DNA from: Candidatus Stoquefichus massiliensis AP9
GTDB lineage: Bacteria > Bacillota_I > Bacilli_A > Erysipelotrichales > Coprobacillaceae
Direction of reading: 5' to 3'
Assembly: GCF_000455285.1 (NCBI RefSeq)
Contig: NZ_HG005288.1
Coordinates: forward strand, 294,285-332,889
DNA: 38,605 nucleotides
Shown here: in pieces, positions 27,419 through 34,793 of the stretch
Numbering within the stretch: the first letter of the stretch is position 1
Layout of the letters: each line of letters starts with the position of its first letter
Position numbers and translations under genes: made by a program
Notes under the pieces: model-generated
Database searches by the model: none
What the model was told of the DNA's origin: nothing
The model's input: only the letters and a program-made list of their open reading frames with translations

Positions 27419-27449
27419 CCTGCCGGGGGGGGCTTTGAAAGGAGTAATT

Positions 27450-28687
27450 ATGGCACATGTAGAAAAAATCAAGCAAAATGGAGTTATTGGTTTAGTCATT
27501 CATTGTGAGCGTAGAGAAGGTTGCGAGTTATCTAATAAAGATATTGATAAAAGTAGAACGTATTTAAATTATAATTTAGCAAAAGATCTTCAGCCATTAA
27601 AACCAGAAGTTTTTTTAAAACAACGTATAGATGAAGTAAAACATATAAATCGTAGTGATATTGTTTTTATGACTGATTGGATTGTTACAGTACCCAATGA
27701 TGTTCATGAAGATGATATTGAGCGTTTCTTTGATTATACTTTTGAATTTCTAAAAGAAAAATATGGAGAAAAAAATGTTGTAAGTGCCTGGGTGCATAAT
27801 GATGAAACAACACCTCATATTCATTTTTCATTTATTCCAATCATAACTATAGAAGGAATTGAAAGATTGAATTGCAAGAAGGCCATCACAAAATCGGCAC
27901 TTAAACAGTTTCATCCTGAATTAGGGGCTTATTTAGAACAAAGGCTAGGTTTATATGCCATCCATTCAAAATGACGCTACAATCAACGGAAATCGCACAA
28001 TAAAAGAACTCAAAAATCAAGAGGATTTAAGTTTGAAAAAAAGTCTTATCAATGTACATGAACACTTAGATGCAAGTAATAATATTATTAAATTAGCTAA
28101 TGAGATTGATTTTGAACCATCTCGTTTATTGGAGAAAACAAAATCACTAAAAAAAATGTAACAAGATTATTGATGAATTGAAATATAATAATAAACAACT
28201 TCAAAATGATACTGAATCATTATCAAATCTTGTTAAGGTTCAAAAGAAAAAAATTGATAGTTATAGACAAATGCCTTTATCAAAACAATTAAAAGAGAAA
28301 GAACAAACCATTCATAATCTTTATTCATCACTCCAAACACTAGAAAATCATGTAAGAGATATAGAATATGATTTTTCACATTTAAGAAGAAATTATGACC
28401 ATCTTGAACAAAAAAATGATAAGTTAGAAAATGAACTTTATTATCATAAAACATTTCTCAACTGTTTAGATCTAAATCAAATTTTTAAATCTTTTAAAAG
28501 ACTTTTTAACAGAGAGGATGATTCAATAAATATCCACTCATTAAAAGAATTATGTCAAAAGGCACATGAGAAAATATCACATGTATTTCAAAGAATTAAA
28601 GAAAAAGTGTATTTCTTAGATAACTCTAAAGAAATGTCTGAAGATATTATACTTAAAGATTCTAACCACTCTTATCATGATATGTAG
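27450..28687 (+). pseudogene. MobV-family relaxase, two frameshifts
   Basis: Frame 1 starts at ATG 27450 (AAAGGAG site): MAHVEKIK..., with the relaxase metal motif HNDETTPHIHFSF. It runs off at LEQRLGLYAIHSK. Sense continues in a second frame, YMPSIQNDATINGNRTIKEL, until a run of eight A at 28149-28156, after which a third frame encodes a long coiled-coil tail ending at 28687. Removing one T from GGTTTAT near 27948 and one A from the A-run restores a protein of about 411 residues, the normal MobV length and layout. Both lesions are in homopolymers, so sequencing error must be excluded. Confidence 0.85.
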
Positions 28688-28695
28688 TTATAACT

Positions 28696-29217
28696 ATGAC
28701 GGTCTATAGAAATGATAAAGGTCTATGGTCAATAAGATATAAATATAAAGATAATAATGGTGTTTGGCAACAAAAAATGGCTTATAGTGGAAAAAGTGGT
28801 TTTACCAGAAAAAAAGATGCTATTGAAAAAGAAAAAGATATTATTCAAGAAATACAAACTTCCTTATTAAAATCATTAGAAAATAATCATAAGACATTCA
28901 AAGAAGTTATGGATGAGATACGGCATACTCCAAAATGGAAAGAATTATATCCAAAGCGTAAAGAGAGTATAGAACGTGTATTTGGAGATTGTAAGGAGCA
29001 TCATAATTTAAGATATACAAGATTGCGAGGACTACAAAAAAATCAGCATCAGGCGCTGATGATTTTTGCGTGTCATAATTTAAAAAGAATGACAAGATGG
29101 AGATGGAAAACTTCATCAAATACCATTCATAATTGGTTGAAAATGATGATTTCCCGCTTTGAAACACAAAAAGAAAAGCGATACTCGTTTTGGAGTATCA
29201 CTTTGTCAACAATCTGA
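28696..29217 (+). pseudogene. Integrase N-terminus fused in frame to an IS1182-type transposase tail
   Basis: Residues 1 to about 73 are the arm-binding domain and start of the core-binding domain of a Tn916-type tyrosine integrase (MTVYRNDKGLWSIRYKYKD, then KTFKEVMDE). From about residue 74 the sequence is the C-terminal end of an IS1182/DDE transposase: IRHTPKWKELYPKRKESIE, RVFGDCKEHHNLRYTRLRGL, TFACHNLK-like ACHNLKRM. The catalytic domain with the R-H-R-Y residues is gone. The joint falls at about 28912-28924. The fused frame is open for 173 codons. It sits just inside the tRNA attachment site, where the element's integrase belongs. A hairpin GATACTC/GAGTATC (29180-29199) is in its end. 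Confidence 0.85.
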
Positions 29218-29251
29218 AACCCTTGATATACAAGGGTTTTGTTAGTTATAT

Positions 29252-29327
29252 GGGGCGGTCGATGGGAATCGAACCCACGAATGCCAGAGCCACAATCTGG
29301 TGTGTTAACCACTTCACCACGACCGCC
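29252..29327 (-). tRNA. tRNA-His (GTG)
   Basis: Acceptor GCGGTCG/CGACCGC with the extra G-1 (29327) opposite C73 (29255), as in all bacterial tRNA-His. The anticodon arm is CCAGA-TTGTGGC-TCTGG, anticodon GTG; the T-arm is GTGGG-TTCGATT-CCCAT. The 3' CCA is encoded (29254-29252). The 3' end overlaps the element attachment site; the tRNA is intact. Confidence 0.97.
29254..29269. repeat. Attachment site within tRNA-His
   Basis: The same 16 bases as 22855-22870, covering the acceptor and T-arm 3' strands of tRNA-His. Confidence 0.85.
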
Positions 29328-29353
29328 ATATCTACCTTAATTAGGCAAGTAAG

Positions 29354-29382
29354 ATTATATAAGATTTAAATGTTTTTGTAAA
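29354..29382 (-). promoter_or_regulatory. Promoter of tRNA-His
   Basis: TTTACA (29382-29377), 17-base spacer, TATAAT (29359-29354), 27 bases upstream of the tRNA 5' end. Confidence 0.7.
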
Positions 29383-29484
29383 GGATAATTTTAAAAAAAT
29401 AAAAATTATTTCTTTGTTGGTAATAGAGATTGGCTTTGATAAATGATATGATATATCTAATATGATAAATTAAGGAGAATATAT

Positions 29485-29931
29485 ATGGAAAGAATAACAA
29501 GTTTTTGTGTTAATCATACAATGTTAAAGAAAGGAATTTATATATCAAGAATGGATGAAGATTTAACAACATATGATATTAGGATGTGTGAACCTAATAT
29601 TGATGAACCATTAGATCCTAAAGCAGCACATACAATTGAACATATCGGAGCAACACTTTTAAGAAATGGAAAATATAAAGATTCCATCATTTATTTTGGA
29701 CCAATGGGGTGTATGACAGGATTTTATCTCATTACAAAAGATTTAACTTTTGATGAGATTAAAGTATTAATAAAAGATATTTTCACTCAAATTAGTCAAT
29801 GGAGTAATGAAATTCCTGGTGCTAAGAAAGAAGAATGTGGCAATTATACCTACATGAATTTAAACAATGCAAAGAAAGCTGCACAATATTTTATTGAATG
29901 CTCTTGGGAACATGAGTATCATTTCTTATAA
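29485..29931 (+). CDS. luxS: S-ribosylhomocysteine lyase (AI-2 synthesis)
   Basis: 148 residues. It cleaves S-ribosylhomocysteine to homocysteine and DPD, the autoinducer-2 precursor. Metal ligands are H49 and H53 in HTIEH and C118 in EECGNY; the catalytic Cys is C76 in GPMGCMTGF. The ribosome site is TAAGGAG. It has its own terminator and is not in an operon with pfs/mtnN here. It faces away from tRNA-His. Confidence 0.96.
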   Translation: MERITSFCVNHTMLKKGIYISRMDEDLTTYDIRMCEPNIDEPLDPKAAHTIEHIGATLLRNGKYKDSIIYFGPMGCMTGFYLITKDLTFDEIKVLIKDIFTQISQWSNEIPGAKKEECGNYTYMNLNNAKKAAQYFIECSWEHEYHFL

Positions 29932-29958
29932 GTTTATCAAGAAAGATAAACTTTTTTT
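29930..29958 (+). terminator. luxS terminator
   Basis: AAGTTTATC (29930-29938) and GATAAACTT (29945-29953), six-base loop, followed by seven T from 29952. Confidence 0.9.
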
Positions 29959-29968
29959 CATTTATATC

Positions 29969-29999
29969 TTGACTATATAGTCACTATATAGTGTTAAAT
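29969..29999 (+). promoter_or_regulatory. Promoter/operator of the MerR-type gene with long spacer
   Basis: TTGACT (29969-29974), a 19-base spacer, then TTAAAT (29994-29999). The spacer holds two copies of the palindrome ACTATATAGT (29972-29981 and 29983-29992). MerR-family proteins act on promoters with 19-20 base spacers carrying dyads, so this is likely the gene's own target. Confidence 0.55.
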
Positions 30000-30055
30000 G
30001 AAGATGTAAAGATAAGACATATTATATATAAACTTTAACAAATAAGGAGATATTT

Positions 30056-31021
30056 ATGAAAACAAACGAGGTTGAAAGAAAAACAGGATTAAGTAAACAA
30101 ACAATACTATATTATGAAAAAGAAGGCTTAATTAATCCACAAAGAGATGATAATGATTATCGAAACTATAATCAGGATGATATACAGATTTTAATATTGG
30201 TAAAAATGTTAAGATCAATGAATATTGGAATAGATGATATTCGTTTAGTATTACAAGATCAATTATCTATTCAAGATTGTCTTAATACTCAAAGTATGTA
30301 TATTGAAAACAATTTAAAAGAAATACAAAATATTCAAAAGACTATCAAATTTTATAAAGAAAAACATATTCCTTTAATTCCAGCGTTACAAGATGTTGAA
30401 AAAATTGATTCTAAAACATATTTTGGATTTTATAAAACAACACCTCATGTTTCGATTGGAAGAAAACTTACAAGGAAATTCTTAATTAAGGAAATATTTC
30501 TTCAAACTTTATATTCAATCATTCTTGCATCAGCAATTACCTATGGATATTTACGAATAACTCATGAATTATCTATCAATGTATGGATTATCAGTTTTTT
30601 CTGTTTTATTCTTTTCATATTTATATCATTTGGTATGGGATTTGGTGAAATGAATGCATTGACTATAAGCCAAAATATAAGTGTATTTATTGAATTTGAT
30701 GAGACTGGTATTTATTATCATCAAAGAGAGAATTTTATAAATCAACTCAAATATGCATATAATGTATTACAAGGAAGAGATGTATTAAAACATATTCAAT
30801 ACAATAAAATTCAATCAGTAAAAATAAAGCATGTTCAAAGATTTATGAAAATTCCTGGAACTAATTTACCAACAAATATAGATACTGTTGATTTCGAATT
30901 TCATTTTAATGACAATACCTATCTTTATTTTATTAATCCTATTATTTTAGATAATGATCTATCATTGATTCGTGCTATTTTAAAAGAAAAAATTAATGAT
31001 TTTATAGAAATTAATTTATAA
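30056..31021 (+). CDS. MerR-family regulator with membrane domain
   Basis: 321 residues. The N-terminal 70 residues are a MerR winged helix (VERKTGLSKQTILYYEKEGL, then DYRNYNQDDIQILILVKMLR) followed by the usual dimer helix at about 80-105. Unlike normal MerR proteins it has two membrane helices at about 148-203 (FLQTLYSIILASAITYGY and VWIISFFCFILFIFISFGMG) and a C-terminal domain of about 115 residues with PH/bPH2-like strand character (IPGTNLPTNIDTVDFEF). This is a membrane-tethered transcription factor. It is followed by its own terminator. The signal is unknown. Confidence 0.85.
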   Translation: MKTNEVERKTGLSKQTILYYEKEGLINPQRDDNDYRNYNQDDIQILILVKMLRSMNIGIDDIRLVLQDQLSIQDCLNTQSMYIENNLKEIQNIQKTIKFYKEKHIPLIPALQDVEKIDSKTYFGFYKTTPHVSIGRKLTRKFLIKEIFLQTLYSIILASAITYGYLRITHELSINVWIISFFCFILFIFISFGMGFGEMNALTISQNISVFIEFDETGIYYHQRENFINQLKYAYNVLQGRDVLKHIQYNKIQSVKIKHVQRFMKIPGTNLPTNIDTVDFEFHFNDNTYLYFINPIILDNDLSLIRAILKEKINDFIEINL

Positions 31022-31040
31022 CTTTATATTCATTCTCTTG

Positions 31041-31067
31041 GAAACCTTTCTATTTGAAAGGTTTTTG
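31041..31067 (+). terminator. Terminator after the MerR-type gene
   Basis: AAACCTTTC (31042-31050)/GAAAGGTTT (31056-31064), loop TATTT, five T. Confidence 0.88.
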
Positions 31068-31129
31068 TCTATTCCTTTTATAGGATATTCCATATATTAA
31101 ATTGAAACCATATAAAAGGAGGTGATTAT

Positions 31130-32104
31130 ATGAATGAATTCTTTCAAAACAATTGTCCACAAAAACAAGTTTTAGATTTATATCATTGTTGCCCAAACAA
31201 TCGTTATTGTTCACCAATTATCATTAACTGCGCTTCTGGAATAACAGGTTCTACTGGACCTCAAGGTATTCCTGGACCGACTGGTGTAACTGGTCCAAGT
31301 GGGTTACCAGGAGTAACAGGTCCTACTGGACCAATGGGATTACAAGGACCTACTGGTCCTCAAGGTATTCCTGGACCGACTGGTGCAACTGGTCCAAGTG
31401 GGTTACCAGGACCAACAGGTCCTACTGGATCAATGGGGTTACAAGGACCTACTGGTCCTCAAGGTTTTCCTGGACCGACTGGTGCAACTGGTCCAAGTGG
31501 GTTACCAGGAGTAACAGGTCCTACTGGACCAATGGGGTTACAAGGACCTACTGGTCCTCAAGGTTTTCCTGGACCAACTGGTGCAACTGGTCCAAGTGGG
31601 TTACCAGGAGTAACAGGTCCTACTGGACCAATGGGATTACAAGGACCTACTGGCCCTCAAGGTATTCCTGGACCGACTGGCGCAACTGGCCCAAGTGGAA
31701 TAACAAATCAATCATTTGCATCGTTTATAAATTTTGCAACACAGTTTTCTAATGGTGAAATAATGGCATTATATCCATCTATTACTGATTCGTCACAAAA
31801 CATTACTTCACTAGATTCAACAAGAATTCAATTACAGCCAGGATATTATCTTGTTAATTATGAGGTAAGTGCCATTCTATCAACGGATGGCTATATGCAA
31901 ATTACACCATACTATAACAATGCACCTCATCTTGATTTTGGTATTTATTCACGTACTGGTCTTGCAAAAGAAACTGCCGAAGGAAGTTCTACACTTATTA
32001 TTCACGTAGAAACGCCAACAATATTTACACTCACATTCAATTCCAACGTTACCAACACCGATGCACAACTGACTTTAACAATTTTAAAATTAGAAAGAGA
32101 ATAA
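31130..32104 (+). CDS. Collagen-like surface/exosporium protein (BclA type)
   Basis: 324 residues. A Cys-rich N-terminus of about 36 residues ends in PIIINCA (29-35). A collagen-like Gly-X-Y region (about 37-192) follows, dominated by GPTG, with four 33-residue tandem units. The C-terminal 130 residues form a beta-rich jelly-roll-like head, as in BclA. There is no signal peptide, as in exosporium proteins that are assembled from the mother cell side. The ribosome site AAAAGGAGGTGA is excellent. A glycosyltransferase two genes downstream may glycosylate the Thr-rich collagen part. Surface localisation is an inference. Confidence 0.88.
   Translation: MNEFFQNNCPQKQVLDLYHCCPNNRYCSPIIINCASGITGSTGPQGIPGPTGVTGPSGLPGVTGPTGPMGLQGPTGPQGIPGPTGATGPSGLPGPTGPTGSMGLQGPTGPQGFPGPTGATGPSGLPGVTGPTGPMGLQGPTGPQGFPGPTGATGPSGLPGVTGPTGPMGLQGPTGPQGIPGPTGATGPSGITNQSFASFINFATQFSNGEIMALYPSITDSSQNITSLDSTRIQLQPGYYLVNYEVSAILSTDGYMQITPYYNNAPHLDFGIYSRTGLAKETAEGSSTLIIHVETPTIFTLTFNSNVTNTDAQLTLTILKLERE
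31247..31714 (+). repeat. 99-bp tandem repeats in the collagen-like gene
   Basis: Four 99-bp units (starting at 31319, 31418, 31517 and 31616; the last is incomplete) preceded by a 72-bp partial copy. They encode 33 residues beginning [16 protein letters not shown]. Units differ mainly by I/F and V/P changes. Copy number is likely variable between strains. Confidence 0.9.
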
Positions 32105-32109
32105 ACTTG

Positions 32110-32139
32110 AGGAGATGATTTATTTTTTATCTCCTTTTT
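32110..32139 (+). terminator. Terminator after the collagen-like gene
   Basis: AGGAGAT (32110-32116)/ATCTCCT (32129-32135), 12-base T-rich loop, then TTTTT. Confidence 0.75.
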
Positions 32140-32210
32140 ATACAATGAGTGAAATTCAATTTCATTCATATGAAATACGTGTTAAAATAAGATAAAGGAT
32201 GTGATATTTT

Positions 32211-32984
32211 ATGCTTAAAGAATTATTTGAAATAACTCCATTAACACCTCAAGAAAAACGAATAATAGATTACATTCAAAAAAATCCTGAATGTATCATG
32301 AATCATAACGCTAAAGAACTAGCTCAACTTACATATGTCAGTTCTCCTACAATTGTGAGATTGACAAAAAAACTTGGTTTTCATGGTTATCCAGATTTTC
32401 AATTAACTTATGCAAAAGAATATAGTATGTTTCAAACCGAAAATATTCAACTTTCTCAAGAGAGTTCCATTGACGATATTATTCAATACCTTCCTAAAAT
32501 CTATAATCGTATATTTAAAGAAACGCAACATTTGGTAAAAAAAGAAGCATTTGTAAGAACAATTAATTATATGATACAGGCAAAACAAATTGACTTTTAC
32601 GCAAATGATAATAACTATTCAGAAGTCCAATCGGCCTGTCTGAAATTAAATACTTTAGGAATTAGAGCTCAGGCATTTAATACTTTAAGTCAACAGTATG
32701 TTGATACATTTTTACCTCAAAATGTTCTCTCTTTTGTAGTGAGTCATTCTGGTAAAAATCAGACAATGGTCGATGCTGCCTATTATTTAAGAAAAAAAAG
32801 AGCCAGAATCATAGCCATTACAGGTATTTTAGATCCAACACTCTCATTAATTTGTAATGAAAGTTTATATATTGATGCATCCCTATTTTATCATCCTGGT
32901 AATTTAATGTTATATGGATTATCTATTCATTATATATTAGATATTTTGATTGTATCACTGATGCAAAAAAGAAAACGATTATAA
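32211..32984 (+). CDS. RpiR-family regulator (HTH + SIS)
   Basis: 257 residues. N-terminal HTH_6 domain (about 1-77) with LTPQEKRIIDYIQKNPE and YVSSPTIVRLTKKLGFHGYP; C-terminal SIS sugar-phosphate-binding domain (about 105-245) with FVVSHSGKNQTMVDAAYYLR. RpiR proteins usually control sugar or amino sugar use. Here the gene stands between a collagen-like gene and a glycosyltransferase, so it may link surface decoration to sugar supply. AAAGGATGTGAT site. Nothing is missing from the family pattern. Confidence 0.9.
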   Translation: MLKELFEITPLTPQEKRIIDYIQKNPECIMNHNAKELAQLTYVSSPTIVRLTKKLGFHGYPDFQLTYAKEYSMFQTENIQLSQESSIDDIIQYLPKIYNRIFKETQHLVKKEAFVRTINYMIQAKQIDFYANDNNYSEVQSACLKLNTLGIRAQAFNTLSQQYVDTFLPQNVLSFVVSHSGKNQTMVDAAYYLRKKRARIIAITGILDPTLSLICNESLYIDASLFYHPGNLMLYGLSIHYILDILIVSLMQKRKRL

Positions 32985-33035
32985 AGACTTAGGAACATAT
33001 AAACTTTATGCTCATATATTATATTGGTGAAATAT

Positions 33036-34103
33036 ATGATAACAATAAGTGTATGTATGATTGTGAAGAATGAAGAAGATGTTTTAGAGAGAGCTTTAAA
33101 ATCTATAAAGGATATTGCTGATGAAATCATTATTGTTGATACTGGATCAGTTGATTCTACAAAGACTATAGCAAAACAATATACAAATAAGATTTATGAT
33201 TTTGAATGGTGTGATGATTTTTCAAAAGCAAGGAATTATTCTTTTGCTAAAGCAACAAAAGATTATTGTATGTGGTTAGATGCTGACGATATTATATTAG
33301 AAGCAGATCAAAAAGAATTTTTGAAGTTAAAAGAAACATTATCTCCTGAAACATCTGTTGTCATGATGAGGTATAATACGAATTTTGATAGAAATGGTCA
33401 TCCAACTTTTACTTATTATCGTGAAAGATTATTAAGAAGAAGAGACTGTTTGAGGTGGGAAGGATTTGTTCATGAAGTTATTAGTCCTAGAGGTCAAATT
33501 ATATATAGTGAGATTGCTATTACGCATATGAAGCTAAAAGCAAACCCTTATCGTAATTTAAAAATATTCCAAAAGAAAAGAAATGAAGGTGTTGTCTTTT
33601 CCCCTAGAGAAATGTTCTATTATGCAAGAGAATTGTTTTATCATGAATATTTTGATGAAGCTATATCTGAATTTAAAAGATTTTTGAACTCCAAAAGAGG
33701 ATGGAAAGAGAATGCTATATCAGCATGTCAATTCTTAGGATACTGTTATTATCATAAAGGCGATAGACAAGAAGCGGTAAGCTGGGCATTACAAAGTTTA
33801 TGTTATGATGTTCCACGTGCAGAATTATGCTGTGATTTAGGAAAGTATTTCTTTGAACTTGAATGTTATGAACAAGCAATATTCTGGTATGCTATGGCAT
33901 TATCATGTCAAAGAAATGATCAATCTGGAGGATTTGTTTTACCTGATTGTTATGATTATATCCCTTATATGCAACTATGCTTATGTTATGATGCTATGGG
34001 AAATCATGAAACTGCCCAGTTTTATAATGAAATGGCTGGAAAGTGTAAACCAAATGATTCAAGTTATCTCTATAACAAACAGTATTTTGATAGAATTCTT
34101 TAA
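33036..34103 (+). CDS. Family 2 glycosyltransferase with TPR-like C-terminus
   Basis: 355 residues from the ATG at 33036 (GGTGA six bases upstream); the frame opens at a TTG 12 bases earlier. The GT-A domain begins MITISVCMIVKNEE and has IVDTGSVDST, WCDDFSKARN and the DxD-type LDADD. About 150 C-terminal residues are helical TPR-like repeats (CQFLGYCYYHKGDRQEAVSW, DLGKYFFELECYEQAIFWY). No membrane helix. It lies between two collagen-like genes; such transferases are common beside collagen-like glycoprotein genes, so glycosylation of these proteins is the likely role. The sugar is unknown. Confidence 0.85.
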   Translation: MITISVCMIVKNEEDVLERALKSIKDIADEIIIVDTGSVDSTKTIAKQYTNKIYDFEWCDDFSKARNYSFAKATKDYCMWLDADDIILEADQKEFLKLKETLSPETSVVMMRYNTNFDRNGHPTFTYYRERLLRRRDCLRWEGFVHEVISPRGQIIYSEIAITHMKLKANPYRNLKIFQKKRNEGVVFSPREMFYYARELFYHEYFDEAISEFKRFLNSKRGWKENAISACQFLGYCYYHKGDRQEAVSWALQSLCYDVPRAELCCDLGKYFFELECYEQAIFWYAMALSCQRNDQSGGFVLPDCYDYIPYMQLCLCYDAMGNHETAQFYNEMAGKCKPNDSSYLYNKQYFDRIL

Positions 34104-34109
34104 TGTTTG

Positions 34110-34140
34110 AAACCTAATTTTCATTAATTAGGTTTTTATT
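34110..34140 (+). terminator. Terminator after the glycosyltransferase gene
   Basis: AAACCTAATT (34110-34119)/AATTAGGTTT (34126-34135), six-base loop, five T. Confidence 0.88.
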
Positions 34141-34220
34141 TTTATAATCAATGACAAACCCATAGAGCATTCTTCTTTTTTGACATATATTATTTTAGGT
34201 TAATAAAAGGAGGTGAAAAA

Positions 34221-34655
34221 ATGGATAGTTTGTTTGAAAATATGTTCAAAAATATTAATCAGCAAAATTGCTGTCAAAATGAATGTAATAGCTGCACATG
34301 GTGTCCAGGTAGTCGATGCTGTCCACCAATCATCATCAATTGTGCAACAGGAGCGACAGGACCAACAGGACCAATTGGACCTATGGGACCACAAGGCTTC
34401 CCTGGACCAACAGGAGCAACAGGTCTGATGGGGCCACAGGGAATTCCAGGAAATACTGGTTCACAAGGAAATACTGGTGTGACGGGACCAGCCGGTCCTC
34501 AAGGTAATCCAGGACCTATCGGTCCAACAGGTATAACAGGACCTACGGGTCCAACAGGAACAATGGGACCTACTGGGGCAACAGGAGGTACTGGACCTAT
34601 GGGAGCAACTGCGCCATGTATTTATACCAAACCAAGGAAAACCCTTTGTTTATAA
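34221..34655 (+). pseudogene. Second collagen-like gene, cut off by the mobile element
   Basis: The N-terminus is Cys-rich ([20 protein letters not shown]) with the same PIIINCA motif (36-42) as the first collagen-like protein, then Gly-X-Y repeats (about 44-131) with many GPTG units. The collagen part ends at GATAP and the frame goes on for only about 12 unrelated residues ([12 protein letters not shown]) into DNA of the inserted element. The C-terminal head domain is missing; if the element inserted here, the rest should be at its other end, outside the window. The ribosome site AAAAGGAGGTGA is intact, so a 144-residue headless product is possible. Confidence 0.8.
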
Positions 34656-34719
34656 GGCTTTACATAACAATATAGAAAAGAAAGGAACTCTATAACCACA
34701 CTAAACCATAAACAAAGGG
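34642..34719. repeat. 12-bp inverted repeat near the ICE left end
   Basis: CCCTTTGTTTAT (34642-34653) and ATAAACAAAGGG (34708-34719), perfect, 54 bases apart. It may be a pair of integrase arm-binding sites or a large leader hairpin. Confidence 0.55.
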
Positions 34720-34735
34720 AATAGTATTTCGATTT

Positions 34736-34760
34736 AAGCACTAGCAATAGTGCTTTTTTT
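34736..34760 (+). terminator. Terminator/attenuator upstream of the adhesin gene
   Basis: AAGCACTA (34736-34743)/TAGTGCTT (34748-34755), loop GCAA, then seven T from 34754. It lies 34 bases before the adhesin ATG, so it may either insulate the ICE from host transcripts or attenuate the adhesin. Confidence 0.7.
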
Positions 34761-34793
34761 GATACCAAAAAGTATAGAAAGGAATTTGATAGA

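Larger units (their letters stand above)
22855..29269. mobile_element. Decaying integrative mobilizable element in tRNA-His
   Basis: About 6.4 kb between two 16-bp direct repeats, one of which is inside tRNA-His(GTG). The content, from the tRNA inward, is integrase remnant, MobV relaxase, oriT-like repeats, RepA-like helicase, excisionase-like protein, divergent HTH repressor, and then a secreted/membrane protein pair and fragments. This order is that of small Firmicutes mobilizable elements. Integrase, relaxase, helicase, repressor and two minor genes are all broken, so the element is probably fixed in place. Confidence 0.85.

Noticed and set aside
27940-28160. Sequencing error as the cause of the relaxase frameshifts
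   Set aside because: Not fully excluded, since both lie in homopolymers; but the nonsense codon in the repressor, the chimeric integrase and the IS110 deletion cannot be such errors, so real decay is favoured.
31247-31714. Tandem repeats as a CRISPR array
   Set aside because: Units are contiguous, 99 bp, in frame and code for Gly-X-Y triplets; there are no spacers.
34200-34394. Trp/Cys-rich ORF antisense to the second collagen-like gene
   Set aside because: Composition is a mirror of Gly-Pro-Thr codons; not a real gene.
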